Shown here piece after piece: positions 25,749 through 35,328 of a DNA stretch of 64,000 bases. The first letter of the stretch is position 1, and the number at the start of each line of letters is the position of its first letter. This stretch comes from Bdellovibrio bacteriovorus str. Tiberius. Its GTDB lineage: Bacteria > Bdellovibrionota > Bdellovibrionia > Bdellovibrionales > Bdellovibrionaceae. The notes beneath the pieces are model-generated. The model did not search any database, was not told where the DNA came from, and saw only the letters and a list, made by a program, of their open reading frames with translations. Location of the stretch: positions 3,162,001 through 3,226,000 of the forward strand of contig NC_019567.1 of assembly GCF_000317895.1 (NCBI RefSeq). Direction: 5' to 3'. The position numbers and the translations under genes are program-made.

Positions 25749-26354
25749 ATGCGCACCCTGCTTTTTTCCGTCATCGCAACATCTTTGGTTACGACCACAG
25801 CCTATGCCACCAAGTTTGACGTGGATAAAGCGCACACGAATGTTTCCTTCACAGCTCCGCACTTGATGGTCTCAAAAGTCAAAGGCCGCTTCGATCAAGT
25901 CAGCGGCACTTTCGAGTTCGATGAAAAATCCATGAAGTTGAGCGACATCAACGTGACCATCAAAACCGAATCGATCAACACCAATGAAGCCGATCGCGAC
26001 AAACACATGCGCAGTCCGGACTTCTTTGATGTGGCAAAGTTCCCGGAAATGACTTTCAAATCCACCAATGTAAAATACGACAAAAACAAACCCGACAAAG
26101 TGGAAGGCGACCTGACCATCCGCGGGATCACCAAAAAGGTCACACTTGATGTGGACTATAACGGCGCTGTCACGGATCCATGGGGCAACCGCGTGATCAC
26201 CTTTGAAGCCGAAGGCGAAGTCAACCGCAAGGACTTCGGCCTGAACTGGAACAAAGCCATGGATAAAGGCGGCTTTGTTGTCGGCGACAAAATCAAAATC
26301 GAAATCGACGGCGAAGCCAAGGTCGCAGCAGCCCCAACAGCTCCAAAAAAATAG
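25749..26354 (+). CDS. YceI-family periplasmic lipid-binding-like protein
   Basis: The ATG at 25749 follows AAAGGATACTGT and starts a Sec signal (MRTLLFSVIATSLVTTTAYA); the product has 201 residues. The mature part is a YceI beta-barrel: FDVDKAHTNVSFTAPHLMVSKVKGRF, then RDKHMRSPDFFDVAKFPEMTFKS, then DLTIRGITKKVTLDV. YceI-like barrels bind isoprenoid or amphiphilic ligands. It ends in a short Ala/Pro/Lys tail and has no cysteine. The MNIO gene begins 8 bases downstream, so the two are probably co-transcribed. Confidence 0.93.
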   Translation: MRTLLFSVIATSLVTTTAYATKFDVDKAHTNVSFTAPHLMVSKVKGRFDQVSGTFEFDEKSMKLSDINVTIKTESINTNEADRDKHMRSPDFFDVAKFPEMTFKSTNVKYDKNKPDKVEGDLTIRGITKKVTLDVDYNGAVTDPWGNRVITFEAEGEVNRKDFGLNWNKAMDKGGFVVGDKIKIEIDGEAKVAAAPTAPKK

Positions 26355-26362
26355 AGGCCCTC

Positions 26363-27217
26363 ATGCAAAATTCCAGTTTCTCCCACAAGGTGGGCATGGG
26401 CCTGCGGGCCCCGCATTTTCCTTATCTTGAGCAGCGTCCTTCCACAGAGGTGGCGTGGTTCGAGGCCCAGACGGAAACCTACATTCACACCCATGGGCGC
26501 TCCATGGAAATGCTGCAAACCATCCGCCAGGACTATCCCGTGGCCCTGCACGGGATTTCGATGAACATCGGTGCGCCGGAAGGCATCCGCGTGGACTATC
26601 TGCAGGGGTTGCGCGAACTGATCGACCGGGTGGAACCATTCATTGTTTCAGATCACATGTCGTGGAACTCGATCTCGGGTCAGAACTTCCACAACCTGCT
26701 GCCGATCCCCTTCACCGAAGACAGCCTGCAGACCCTGGTGAACAACATCGATTTTGTGCAGAACTTTCTGCGCCGGGCTTTGGTGCTTGAAAATATTTCG
26801 ACCTATATCAGTTATCATCACAGCCACATGAACGAATGGGATTTCATTTCTGAAGTCAGCAAGCGTTCCGGCTGCGCGCTGCTGCTGGATGTGAACAACA
26901 TCTATGTGAATTCACGCAACCACGGCTTTGACCCGAAATACTTTATCAACCACATCCCACTGGACCGCGTGGCGCAAATCCATCTGTCCGGCCCAAGTGA
27001 TTATGGCGACTTCCTGTACGACACCCACTCGCAGGAGATCCCGTCACAGGTGTGGGATCTGTTTAAAATGCTGGCTCCGCAGGTTCGTCACCTGCCGGTG
27101 CTGATTGAACGGGACGATGACATTCCTGATTTCCGCGAACTGGAAGTCGAAGTGATGAAGGCCGCTTACATTCTGGAGAATTCCTATGAAACTGAGCGAA
27201 CTACAGAGTCTGTTTAA
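26363..27217 (+). CDS. MNIO-family (DUF692) multinuclear iron enzyme
   Basis: The 284-residue TIM-barrel product belongs to the MbnB/TglH/BufB group of multinuclear non-heme iron oxidases, which modify ribosomally made peptides. Potential metal ligands seen are H63 (ALHGIS), H98 (SDHMSW), E143 (LENIS), D176 (LDVNNIYVN), H207 (IHLSG), H222 and E249 (LIERDD). The next gene is the usual DUF2063 partner, overlapping by 32 bp. In methanobactin- and bufferin-type loci a short cysteine-bearing precursor lies close by; none is seen here. The ribosome site is AGAGGCCCTC. The modification chemistry cannot be predicted. Confidence 0.9.
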   Translation: MQNSSFSHKVGMGLRAPHFPYLEQRPSTEVAWFEAQTETYIHTHGRSMEMLQTIRQDYPVALHGISMNIGAPEGIRVDYLQGLRELIDRVEPFIVSDHMSWNSISGQNFHNLLPIPFTEDSLQTLVNNIDFVQNFLRRALVLENISTYISYHHSHMNEWDFISEVSKRSGCALLLDVNNIYVNSRNHGFDPKYFINHIPLDRVAQIHLSGPSDYGDFLYDTHSQEIPSQVWDLFKMLAPQVRHLPVLIERDDDIPDFRELEVEVMKAAYILENSYETERTTESV

Positions 27218-27962
27218 AAGAAACATCCTGGCCCCGGAAGCAGATCCGGCGTATATGGAATTTCTGAAACCTGCCGGCAAACTAAGTCTGGAACAGGCCT
27301 TTCAGATCTATCACCGCACCTATTTGGCACGACTGACGGAAGCCCTGCGCGCCACTTATCCGGCGGTGGCCTGGGTTTTGGGGGATAACTTCTTTAATGA
27401 TCTGTGCCGAAAGTACATCGAATCCCAGCCGTCGGTGGCGTACAACCTGGCTGACTATGGAGAAACCTTTTCCGGCTTCATTCACGAAACCTCGACCGCG
27501 AAGGGCATTCCCTTTTTGCCGGATCTGGCTAAGTTTGAATGGGTCTATAAAGAAGTGCAGCACGCGGCAACGCCTGAACCATTGCCTGTTGAAACAATTC
27601 AGCAACTGTTGAGTTCGGATGACGTCAAGATGCACATGATTGATGCGATGGAGCTCTTTGAAAGCGAATATGCCGTCTATGATATCTGGGAACATCGCCT
27701 GGAGCCGGCATACATGTTTGAGGATGTGAACTGGAACACCCCACAAAACCTTTTGATTCACAAAAAACAGCAAAAGGTGCTGGTGCAGGAACTGCAACCG
27801 GTGGAAGCGCAGATCCTGCACGCCCTGATTGCGGGTCGAACCGTATCTGAAGCCCTGACCCCGCATGCAAATTCGCTAAGTCCGGAAAGAATCGCCCAGC
27901 TCTTTGAAATGATGATGAGAGCCGGGATTATTGAAGACGTGATGTCGGTGGAGGCCTACTAA
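27186..27962 (+). CDS. DUF2063 (HvfC/BufC-like) partner protein of the MNIO enzyme
   Basis: The 258-residue product starts with the DUF2063 N-terminal domain ([13 protein letters not shown], then [34 protein letters not shown], then [18 protein letters not shown]). It continues into a second helical/beta domain. In characterised MNIO systems this partner binds the precursor peptide and presents it to the enzyme. TGGAGAATTCCT precedes the ATG, which lies inside the MNIO gene. The stop overlaps the convergent chemoreceptor gene by 4 bp. Confidence 0.87.
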   Translation: MKLSELQSLFKRNILAPEADPAYMEFLKPAGKLSLEQAFQIYHRTYLARLTEALRATYPAVAWVLGDNFFNDLCRKYIESQPSVAYNLADYGETFSGFIHETSTAKGIPFLPDLAKFEWVYKEVQHAATPEPLPVETIQQLLSSDDVKMHMIDAMELFESEYAVYDIWEHRLEPAYMFEDVNWNTPQNLLIHKKQQKVLVQELQPVEAQILHALIAGRTVSEALTPHANSLSPERIAQLFEMMMRAGIIEDVMSVEAY

Positions 27963-29413
27963 GAGGCCTTCCCGATCACTTCGGTCGCCATACTGTGCAC
28001 CATGTGCTGCAAAGTATTGGCCTGAGCAGACATTTCCTCGGACGTGGCTGCGGTCTCTTCCGCTGCCGCCGAGAAAGCTTGTGTCTGGCGTTCCAAAGAA
28101 CCCATCGCCTCGTGGATGGCACGAATGCCTTCTGATTGATGGGCCGTGGTTTCAGAAATTTCCTGATTCAACACATTCACTTTTTGTACAGAACTGACAA
28201 TCCCATCCAGCACGCGGTCACTGCGCTCTGCAAGTTCCAGAGACACTTGAGTCTGCGTCACACTGCTGGTGATAACGGATTTTACTTCTTTCGCAGCTTG
28301 CGCTGACTTCAACGCCAGACTGCGCACGGCTTCGGCCACAACAGCAAAACCTTTCCCCTGCTCACCAGCACGGGCGGCTTCAACCGCGGCATTCAGCGCC
28401 AGCAAATTCGTCTGGAAGGCAATGTCATCAATGATATCCATGGCCGACGTGATTTCGCCTGAAATTTTTGACATGACGTTAATGGCTTCAATCAGTTTTT
28501 TGACTTCCATGGCGCCTTGAGAAGCGCCACTTTCAGAACTCTTCGCCAGTTCTGCCGCGGCACGGGCGCGGTCCTGATTGGCTTGGACGATCTCATTCAG
28601 ATTCTTGATCGAACCCATGGTTTCTTCGATGCGTGCCGCAGATTCGACCGCACCTTGAGCGACGTTCTGGCCGGCACTGGAAAGCATGTTCGAGGCCTCA
28701 AGCACTTGTTGGCTGGCGTCGTTGGTATCATTCACCGTGCGTGCCAGGAAGCTCATCAAGCGGCTGGCAAAGACAAAGAACAGGGCAAACGCCACCACAA
28801 AGGCAATCGTGAACCCAATCAGCACCTTGTTACGGAAGGAAGCAATCGCCGTTTCCACGTCATCGACGTAAACGCCACTGCCGACAATCCACTGCCAAGG
28901 TTTGAAGTTGCGCACGAAACTGATTTTAGGTTCGGGATTCGGAGAACCCGGTTTTGGCCAAAGATAAGGAACAAAGCCCTCGCCTTCAGCCGTCTTGCCT
29001 TTTTCCGCAAAGGCCACGAACAGATGGAAGCCATTCGGATCTTTAAAACCCGTCAGATCCTTGCCATCAAGCTCGGGCTTGATCGGATGCATCAGCATGG
29101 TTGGATGAAGATCATTGATCCAGAAGTATTCATTACCGCTATAGCGCAGCTTCGAAACGGCTTTCAGCGCCTGCTTCTTGGCTTCGTCTTCGGTCAGAAT
29201 TTTTTGCTGATATTGATCGTGATAGAATTCCAGCACTTTCGTGGCGATATCAACAGTACTGCGAATCGCCACGCGGCGGTCTTCGTACATGTTTTCACGC
29301 ACCAGCGGAAGCACATAGAAAAGCACAATCGCCCACAGGGGAACCATCGCGCCGATAAGAAGTGCCAGCGTCTTATAGCGATAGCTGCGAGTCTTCCAGA
29401 GTTTATTCCACAT
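27959..29413 (-). CDS. Methyl-accepting chemotaxis protein with sCache sensor domain
   Basis: The 484-residue chemoreceptor has membrane helix 1 at about 15-36. A periplasmic single-Cache domain follows ([25 protein letters not shown], then [14 protein letters not shown]), then membrane helix 2 at about 190-212 and a cytoplasmic signalling hairpin. The hairpin tip [24 protein letters not shown] contacts CheA and CheW. Such sensors often bind small organic acids. No recognisable HAMP domain is seen between helix 2 and the coiled coil, which is unusual. GGGGGATC lies before the ATG. Confidence 0.93.
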   Translation of the reverse strand: MWNKLWKTRSYRYKTLALLIGAMVPLWAIVLFYVLPLVRENMYEDRRVAIRSTVDIATKVLEFYHDQYQQKILTEDEAKKQALKAVSKLRYSGNEYFWINDLHPTMLMHPIKPELDGKDLTGFKDPNGFHLFVAFAEKGKTAEGEGFVPYLWPKPGSPNPEPKISFVRNFKPWQWIVGSGVYVDDVETAIASFRNKVLIGFTIAFVVAFALFFVFASRLMSFLARTVNDTNDASQQVLEASNMLSSAGQNVAQGAVESAARIEETMGSIKNLNEIVQANQDRARAAAELAKSSESGASQGAMEVKKLIEAINVMSKISGEITSAMDIIDDIAFQTNLLALNAAVEAARAGEQGKGFAVVAEAVRSLALKSAQAAKEVKSVITSSVTQTQVSLELAERSDRVLDGIVSSVQKVNVLNQEISETTAHQSEGIRAIHEAMGSLERQTQAFSAAAEETAATSEEMSAQANTLQHMVHSMATEVIGKAS

Positions 29414-29519
29414 AATCCGATCCCCCTAGGGTTGATGTCGTAGGGATTTATCGGATTCACTTTAGGATACTGAATAACACAGATGTTATTACGAGGAAGT
29501 TTAGTCTTAATGTCTCATT

Positions 29520-30275
29520 TCAATCCACGCCCCCACCTTCGCCGGGGTTGCGTCGGGTGTTGACTCCAGGAGGCACCAACTCGTCCCCCATCAACGACTG
29601 CTCAGAAGGATAGCGCCGGGAATACCCAATCAGGTCCTTGTGATAGGAAAACAGGATGCTTCCGTTCTGCAAAAGGTTGATCAGGTACTGCACGTACTCC
29701 AATCCCACGGCAAAACATCCCTCGCTCCAGCCCAGGCGCCGGTTGCGGGCAATGAATTCCTCGCTGACATAACTGGCTCCGTGCAAAACGATCTGCCGCA
29801 GCCGCGAGTTATTGTTCGAACGATCTATGCCATCCAAATAAAGCGACAGTCCGTTTTTGGGGCTGTTGTAAGTTCCCTTGGCGAAGTAAAAACCCAAAGA
29901 GCTTTTCCACGAATCCGGCAGATTTGAAAAACTGCGTGTTTCCAGAATGCCGGAGCGAATGCCATGGGCCACATAAAACTTCTGCACAAGTCCAGTGCGC
30001 AAATCCAGCAGGTGCAGACGCTTTTCAGTGCTGGGACGGGAATAATCCACCAGCACGGCATAATCGGTGTTGGGAATGCGACCTTCATTATAGTCGAACA
30101 TGCGGAAAATCAGATCCAGTGGTTCACGCGGCACAGACTGTTCCAGCAGAACATCAAACAGGAAACGGCCATTGGCAGCTCTGCGATTGAACATGGATTC
30201 CGCGGCACTGACCGAGGCAGAAAACAGTAAGAATAATGCCACTAAGTATTGGTATATTCGGGATGCGTAAGTCAT
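29520..30275 (-). CDS. Exported L,D-transpeptidase-like (murein catalytic domain) protein
   Basis: The product has 251 residues with a signal peptide ending at about residue 25. The catalytic part shows HGASYV (H165) and LGWSEGCFAV (nucleophile C187 in an SxGC motif), the hallmarks of YkuD-related murein L,D-transpeptidases. Other conserved segments are YVAHGIRSG and SSLGFYFAKGTY. The family forms 3-3 crosslinks or attaches proteins to peptidoglycan. In a predator it could also remodel prey wall, which is inference. GTGGGGGA precedes the ATG. Confidence 0.85.
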   Translation of the reverse strand: MTYASRIYQYLVALFLLFSASVSAAESMFNRRAANGRFLFDVLLEQSVPREPLDLIFRMFDYNEGRIPNTDYAVLVDYSRPSTEKRLHLLDLRTGLVQKFYVAHGIRSGILETRSFSNLPDSWKSSLGFYFAKGTYNSPKNGLSLYLDGIDRSNNNSRLRQIVLHGASYVSEEFIARNRRLGWSEGCFAVGLEYVQYLINLLQNGSILFSYHKDLIGYSRRYPSEQSLMGDELVPPGVNTRRNPGEGGGVD

Positions 30276-30333
30276 TCCCCCACTCTCAAGGGAGTGGGCT
30301 GCATCGGCAAATTAAGAATCAGAAAGGTCAGAG

Positions 30334-31056
30334 TTACGGCCAGGGAATGTACGGAACATCCTGACAGACAATTGGCAAACCAGCTGCCTGCAAAGGCGCA
30401 GCAACTTCATCAATCTCGGCGGAGTCATCCAAAAGCATGATGTGAGATCTCAAAACAGTGCGTGATAGGAACTCACTCGACACTTTGTTTTTGGCTTTTG
30501 ATTTTTGTGCGTGGACCGGAGTCAGGGCCGCCATGCGACGTACTGATTCCAGAATGTGTTTTACCATGCAGTTGTAACGGGGCTTCTGATCCAAATCAAC
30601 GATCTGTTTATCTGCATATTCTGCCAGCTGGCGATAGGATTTGGCTTTGTACAGCTCCAGCAGTCGTGACTTTATGCCCGCAATATCAGGGCGACGATAG
30701 TTGTGCAAAGAATCCGGGCCTTCGGGATTCTGCGCTTGAAACTTAGGGGTTTCAGACATCGAGATAAAGTCCTGGCAAAGAATCGGAATCCCCGCCGCCT
30801 GATAAGGTGCAGCCCACGCATCAGCAAACGGGACGGCCACGGAAAGCTTTCGTTCCATCCAGATCAACTTGTCAGAGACTGCTTTGGATTTGCCGTTGGA
30901 AAGCTTCATGTACAGGGGCTTGCGCTCTTTATTCAGCACCATCGCTTCGTGAATATGTTCAGACAGACAAGGGCGCATGTCTTTCAGACCCGCCCAGGAC
31001 AGGGCCGGAATCACAAAAACCGCAAAGCTGAATAGAATCACAGGGAAAGACTTCAT
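30334..31056 (-). CDS. Uncharacterised exported protein with an internal repeat
   Basis: The start at 31056 (240 residues) gives a Sec signal (MKSFPVILFSFAVFVIPALSWA). The two halves each end in a similar block: APYQAAGIPILCQDF (about 104-118) and APLQAAGLPIVCQDV (about 219-233). Each is preceded by a helical region containing MxL-type contacts, which suggests an internal duplication. No family was recognised. The ribosome site is weak (AAAGAA). Confidence 0.7.
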   Translation of the reverse strand: MKSFPVILFSFAVFVIPALSWAGLKDMRPCLSEHIHEAMVLNKERKPLYMKLSNGKSKAVSDKLIWMERKLSVAVPFADAWAAPYQAAGIPILCQDFISMSETPKFQAQNPEGPDSLHNYRRPDIAGIKSRLLELYKAKSYRQLAEYADKQIVDLDQKPRYNCMVKHILESVRRMAALTPVHAQKSKAKNKVSSEFLSRTVLRSHIMLLDDSAEIDEVAAPLQAAGLPIVCQDVPYIPWP

Positions 31057-31185
31057 GGGTTCTTTATAACACACTCAAGACCCCGGCTTCGGCCCCCCAT
31101 CCCGCCCCTGTAAATAAACCTCGACTGTCCAGAATTTGGTCACCGGTCCTTAACAAACCCCAGAGCATCTTTTAACCTTAAATGA

Positions 31186-32118
31186 ATGCCTGGTTTGCGC
31201 TTTTTCATTCTTATATCTGCTTTATGGACAGCCTCTGTGGCCCAAGCCGACTTTTCGGATTGCTATCTGATCAACGAATGCAGCAAGTTCCGCCGGGACC
31301 CCGCAAGCCCTGCCCCGGGCGGCAGCCAGATTAAAATCAATCCGTCCGCCGTTCCCACGGAAAAAGGTCTGGGTCTGGAAGCCATTTACTTCAACCCGTC
31401 AGCGGATTTTTCCATTGTCCGGGGTAACGGCAAGGTCGGCGCCGCCCTGTCCCCTTCCAATAGCGAGGAAACCTTCTTTGGAGCCCCCGGCTTTGAAATG
31501 ATGGAAGACCTTTGGGAGCGCAAACACAATCAGGAAAAATACCCGAACGAAAAGCTGACCCTGGCCACAGCCTTCGACATGGTTGATCGCAAAGGCAATG
31601 GCTTTCGCCGTTACAGCCTGAAGGCCGGCGCGATGGCCAAGTACAATACCGAAACCAACAAAATCAATATCGGTGGCGGGGTCAATGCCATTTGGGGACC
31701 GTTTTCTGCCGGTTATTCTGTTTACGGTGATGAAACCCAGCTTGAACAAAGTGAATACGTAAAGACCACCATCAAATATCAGGTCAACACCTACAACGTG
31801 GCTCTTCATTTAAGCTCTTTGATTTTAAGCTATGCAAACTTGCACCTGATGGAAGAAGAAGAACTGTACGAAGCGCGCGTGCAGACCTTCACCGCTTCGT
31901 TGGCCATGGGAAAATTTATTTTCACCGCCGCCAAACGCATCGAGGATTCCCCGGCGTGGGCGTATAACTATGAAACCAAGGAACTGGAAGAAAAGCAGAT
32001 CAAAGAAGAATACTTTGGCGGCGTCCAGTACTCACTAAGCCGCCGCTTTATGATTGGTGCGCTTTACAATTACTATCTGTTGCGTGAAGGCTCCGTCACA
32101 GCGACTTTGTTCTTTTAA
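31186..32118 (+). CDS. Probable outer-membrane beta-barrel protein
   Basis: The 310-residue product has a signal peptide (MPGLRFFILISALWTASVAQA). The mature protein starts DFSDCYLINECSKF and contains glycine-rich, aromatic-ended strands (NIGGGVNAIWGPFSAGYSVYG, FGGVQYSLSRRFMIGALYNYYLL) ending VTATLFF, a terminal aromatic strand as in outer-membrane barrels. No family was recognised. It is convergent with the acyltransferase-like gene and overlaps its stop by 4 bp. Confidence 0.72.
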   Translation: MPGLRFFILISALWTASVAQADFSDCYLINECSKFRRDPASPAPGGSQIKINPSAVPTEKGLGLEAIYFNPSADFSIVRGNGKVGAALSPSNSEETFFGAPGFEMMEDLWERKHNQEKYPNEKLTLATAFDMVDRKGNGFRRYSLKAGAMAKYNTETNKINIGGGVNAIWGPFSAGYSVYGDETQLEQSEYVKTTIKYQVNTYNVALHLSSLILSYANLHLMEEEELYEARVQTFTASLAMGKFIFTAAKRIEDSPAWAYNYETKELEEKQIKEEYFGGVQYSLSRRFMIGALYNYYLLREGSVTATLFF

Positions 32119-33062
32119 ACACCCGCCAGCTCTGCATTCATGACTGCTCCGGCAATCAGATCCGAAGCTTCAACCGTCACGGCCTGCACCGGAATTTCCC
32201 GCATCAGCCCCGTCAGACTGCGACAAGGACCAATGTTCACGAAACGATCGATCCTGTGATCCTGCGAAAGTTTTTGCACCGCCCGGCTCCAGTGAATGGG
32301 CTTTGTGATGCTTAGAAGAAATTCCTGTTTGATCTGCTTGGGGTCCATCAACGGCTGAGCGCTTAGACTTGAGAAAATCGGCACACGCGGATGACCGGTA
32401 TGCACGCTGGCGAAGTCATTTTCCACCGCCTGCACATACGGCAGAATATAGCGCGAATGCACGGGGTAATCCAAAATACGCATCACGTTCCAGCCTTTGT
32501 CTTTAGCGTATCTTTCGACTTCGTCCAGATCAGCATAACGGCCACCAATATTCAAAAACCTTGGCGTCAGGCAGGACACGTCCACGTTGTTTGCTTCAAA
32601 CCACGCATAGTCCTGTTCCGTGAATGGCGCCCCCCGGGGCGTCAGCACAGCGATATTGCGGCCGATCTTATCAATTCCATCGATGCTGCGGGTGAAGTGA
32701 ATGTGATTGTAAATGGCGTCTTCAAAGGTGTAGGTCCCGGCAAACACCGCGCGGGCCAAATCCCCCAATGAACAACCCATCACCCAGTCCGGATCACCTT
32801 CCAGATCCCGCAGGCGCCGAGCGACGCCGGTTTGAATACAGCAGATCGCCACCGCCGCCAGACTGATGTTTTTCAAGGCATAGATATCTTCGGCGGGAAG
32901 CTCCAGAAATTCCTTAAAATTGAAATGATAGCCAAAGCGTTCCTGAATAATGGCTTCGGCCCGGCGAAAGCAGGCCTGTACTTCTGGCAAATGCAAAAAT
33001 CGATAACGATCTGATTTTCGCAACAACGCATTCAGGCCCGGAAAAAGAAATGCTGTCGCCAT
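32115..33062 (-). CDS. FabD-like acyltransferase domain protein
   Basis: The 315-residue product has the malonyl-CoA:ACP transacylase fold: FLFPGL (5-10), nucleophile S98 in GCSLGD (usual GHSLGE), R125 in the IHFTRSI segment where the carboxylate-binding arginine is expected, and catalytic H202 in YPVHS. Such enzymes move acyl groups from CoA to carrier proteins. A dedicated transferase, not the housekeeping FabD, is suggested by the divergent nucleophile motif and by the absence of fatty-acid synthesis genes nearby. Its ATG overlaps the stop of the tandem di-iron gene by 1 bp (TAATG), so the pair is translationally coupled. Confidence 0.82.
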   Translation of the reverse strand: MATAFLFPGLNALLRKSDRYRFLHLPEVQACFRRAEAIIQERFGYHFNFKEFLELPAEDIYALKNISLAAVAICCIQTGVARRLRDLEGDPDWVMGCSLGDLARAVFAGTYTFEDAIYNHIHFTRSIDGIDKIGRNIAVLTPRGAPFTEQDYAWFEANNVDVSCLTPRFLNIGGRYADLDEVERYAKDKGWNVMRILDYPVHSRYILPYVQAVENDFASVHTGHPRVPIFSSLSAQPLMDPKQIKQEFLLSITKPIHWSRAVQKLSQDHRIDRFVNIGPCRSLTGLMREIPVQAVTVEASDLIAGAVMNAELAGV

Positions 33063-34393
33063 TATCGCAACTCCATTTCGGGTTCAGGTTGTCTATCCAT
33101 CGTGCGCACCGGAAAGGCGCGCTGATACAGCGGGGCAAATTCGGTCATCTGATCCTGGGTTTCAATCAAAGACAGCACCCGGCTGGCAGTGTGTTCAAAA
33201 ACCACATCCTCGGTCTGACGAACCCATTTCAAAAGTTGCGCGTCCATGAATTCCCGATCACCGATTTCTTCATGCACCATGCGTGTGTGTTCAGCTTCAT
33301 CCTGCAAAATCACCGAAATCGTCTGAGCCACACCCACATTGTCTGTCCCACGCATGATATCCGTGTAATGGCGGAACACGCGCATTTCCAAGCCCCAGGC
33401 ACCGTACAGGTACAATTGTTCCGGGTCTGAAATCTGGCGCATCATCAGACTGAAATAGCGGGTCAGATAGCGCTCCAGCTCGTGACACAGGCGACGCTCC
33501 AGCTGACGATACCCAGGGACCGCCAGCCATTTGCGTCTTTCCAGCACCACACTTCTTTGCAGCAAGCGGGCGTGGCGCAATTCATCGCTGACATGTTCAG
33601 GCATCAGATCCGGCATCGGCAGATCACGGGACATAAAAATCTTCTGCATGTGCAGTGAGGCCATCAATTCACTGTGCCCCAGGGCATGCACCCAGGCCAC
33701 CTGCGCATAAGGACGGTCCGCGATGACCCGAACCAGTTTTTGACTGGCGCGAGTGACGGGATCTGTCTGAAGCTCATGATTTTGAAACTCTTCCACCAGC
33801 ACGGCCATGCGCTGAACCATCAGCAGGCACATTTCTTTTTCAATGACCTGAAGTTCTTGCAGGGACAGTCGGTCTGCTTCGGGCAAGGTGGCCAAAAACT
33901 TTTTGCCCAGCTGAATGTGCCCGACCTCATCGGCTAAAACCTCCTGCATGCCTTCACGAATTCGGGGACTGCTGGTGCCTTCAATGTAGGCCGAATAAAT
34001 CTGAAACGGAAACTGTTCAATGGTGATTGCACCGTGAACGTAAGCAGCAAAACGGGACTGTGCCTGCAGCAGAACCGGATTTGCGAAAAATCCCAGAACA
34101 AAACTTTCGGCCACCGCTCGCAGTCGCTGGCGCAGATCCTCATAGCGCCCGTCTTTTGCCTGGGGATACGGTCGCAGTGACAAAATGATATCGCGGTGAC
34201 GGGCTTCATCCGCGGCGTGTTCTTGAATATCAGCCACAAAGTGCAGCGGGGTGGAGGCCGAGATATTTCCCAGCACCTGTTGCGAAGCCAAATGCTCCAT
34301 GTGCGCCAGAGTACTCAACCAGGCCGATTCCAAATGGGGATCGTCCGTCACCAGAGAGATTAGATATTGAATGGATTCAGTGAAGTTTTTCAT
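33062..34393 (-). CDS. Tandem ferritin-like di-iron protein
   Basis: The 443-residue product contains two ferritin-like four-helix bundles, each with a complete set of di-iron ligands. These are E33, E63xxH66 (DEARH), E138 and E156xxH159 (DEVGH) in the first, and E242, E271xxH274 (DELRH), E336 and E366xxH369 (DEAEH) in the second. This suggests duplication and fusion. Related bundles are oxygenases, oxidases or N-oxygenases. The product is soluble with no signal peptide. It is coupled to the FabD-like transferase, which suggests an oxidation on a carrier- or CoA-bound acyl substrate. That link is inference. No named family was assigned. Confidence 0.8.
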   Translation of the reverse strand: MKNFTESIQYLISLVTDDPHLESAWLSTLAHMEHLASQQVLGNISASTPLHFVADIQEHAADEARHRDIILSLRPYPQAKDGRYEDLRQRLRAVAESFVLGFFANPVLLQAQSRFAAYVHGAITIEQFPFQIYSAYIEGTSSPRIREGMQEVLADEVGHIQLGKKFLATLPEADRLSLQELQVIEKEMCLLMVQRMAVLVEEFQNHELQTDPVTRASQKLVRVIADRPYAQVAWVHALGHSELMASLHMQKIFMSRDLPMPDLMPEHVSDELRHARLLQRSVVLERRKWLAVPGYRQLERRLCHELERYLTRYFSLMMRQISDPEQLYLYGAWGLEMRVFRHYTDIMRGTDNVGVAQTISVILQDEAEHTRMVHEEIGDREFMDAQLLKWVRQTEDVVFEHTASRVLSLIETQDQMTEFAPLYQRAFPVRTMDRQPEPEMELR

Positions 34394-34492
34394 AGCGTCC
34401 CAAGGAATACTTTGGACTCTAAAACAAAGGCAAGGCAGGGACTCTGCACTTGCCAGTAAACAGTGTATGAAAATCAGGTAATCAAACGAGGG

Positions 34493-35227
34493 CTATTCTT
34501 TTTTCTTCAAAGCGCCCATATAAGAATACTGCCAAGGACGGAACGCCATCAGCACACCCGAATCAATGACAGAAACGTTATGTTCCACCTCGTAACGGGA
34601 TTCTTCCTGCATATCCATCATCAGGCGTTCCAGCTTGGCCTTGTACTTGGCCAGGGTCGGCGCGCTGACTTTGATCAGCGTGAAACGAATGTAGTCCTCG
34701 GGACGGAAATCATAATTCAGATAGTTCGACTTGGTCTGATCAAACAAAGCTTTTCCCACCGGCCCGTCACGACGGAAACGCAGGAACCCCTGACGTTTCA
34801 GTTTCACCTTGTCACGAGGATGCAGCTCAATCAGATTCAGACGATCCAGCTGGAACAGATACTTTTTCGCTTCTGAACCCGGGATCTGATACTCCTTTTC
34901 GATTTTCTGCGGGGTTTTTCCTTCCTGAAGCATCATATAGAAATGCAGCAGGCGCGCGTTTTCAGCCAGGGCCTTTTCCTGCTCGTCAGAAAGAATCATC
35001 GGCTGATTGGCTTCTTCCAGATTCGCCGACTTCACCACTTCTGAAAAACTGAGGTCGGCAATACGGCAGATTTCCTCCAGACGATCCAGACTTAAACTTT
35101 TGCTGGAAAGAATGCGCTTCACACTGGATTCACTCAAATCCAAGGCTTTGGCGAGGTCCTTATAAAGAATATTCTTCGCTTTTAAGGATCGTTTTAAGGC
35201 ATTCAAAAACTGGTCAATCTGTGACAT
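34493..35227 (-). CDS. XRE-type helix-turn-helix regulator with unknown C-terminal domain
   Basis: The ATG at 35227 is preferred to a TTG 12 bases upstream; the product has 244 residues. An N-terminal Cro/C1-like helix-turn-helix (about 15-65: KDLAKALDLSESSVKRILSSKSLSLDRLEEICRIADLS) is followed by a second winged-helix-like part (KTPQKIEKEYQIPGSEAKKYLFQLDRLNLIELHP). A C-terminal domain (about 165-244) has no assigned function. It is probably a DNA-binding regulator with a sensor or multimerisation domain. It lies between the di-iron pair and the ABC exporter and is divergent to the exporter. Confidence 0.82.
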   Translation of the reverse strand: MSQIDQFLNALKRSLKAKNILYKDLAKALDLSESSVKRILSSKSLSLDRLEEICRIADLSFSEVVKSANLEEANQPMILSDEQEKALAENARLLHFYMMLQEGKTPQKIEKEYQIPGSEAKKYLFQLDRLNLIELHPRDKVKLKRQGFLRFRRDGPVGKALFDQTKSNYLNYDFRPEDYIRFTLIKVSAPTLAKYKAKLERLMMDMQEESRYEVEHNVSVIDSGVLMAFRPWQYSYMGALKKKE

Positions 35228-35328
35228 CTCAACCCCCAAAACCAGAGTATTACATTACGGTACCCCAAGCAAGGGTATTGAATGCTGGCACCAATCAGCC
35301 GATCCTATTTACAGGCATGGAGGTTCCA

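Noticed and set aside
29447..29464. Sigma-28-like promoter ahead of the chemoreceptor (TAAAGT and CGATAA)
   Set aside because: The two elements are only a few bases apart instead of about 11-15, so they cannot form a normal promoter.
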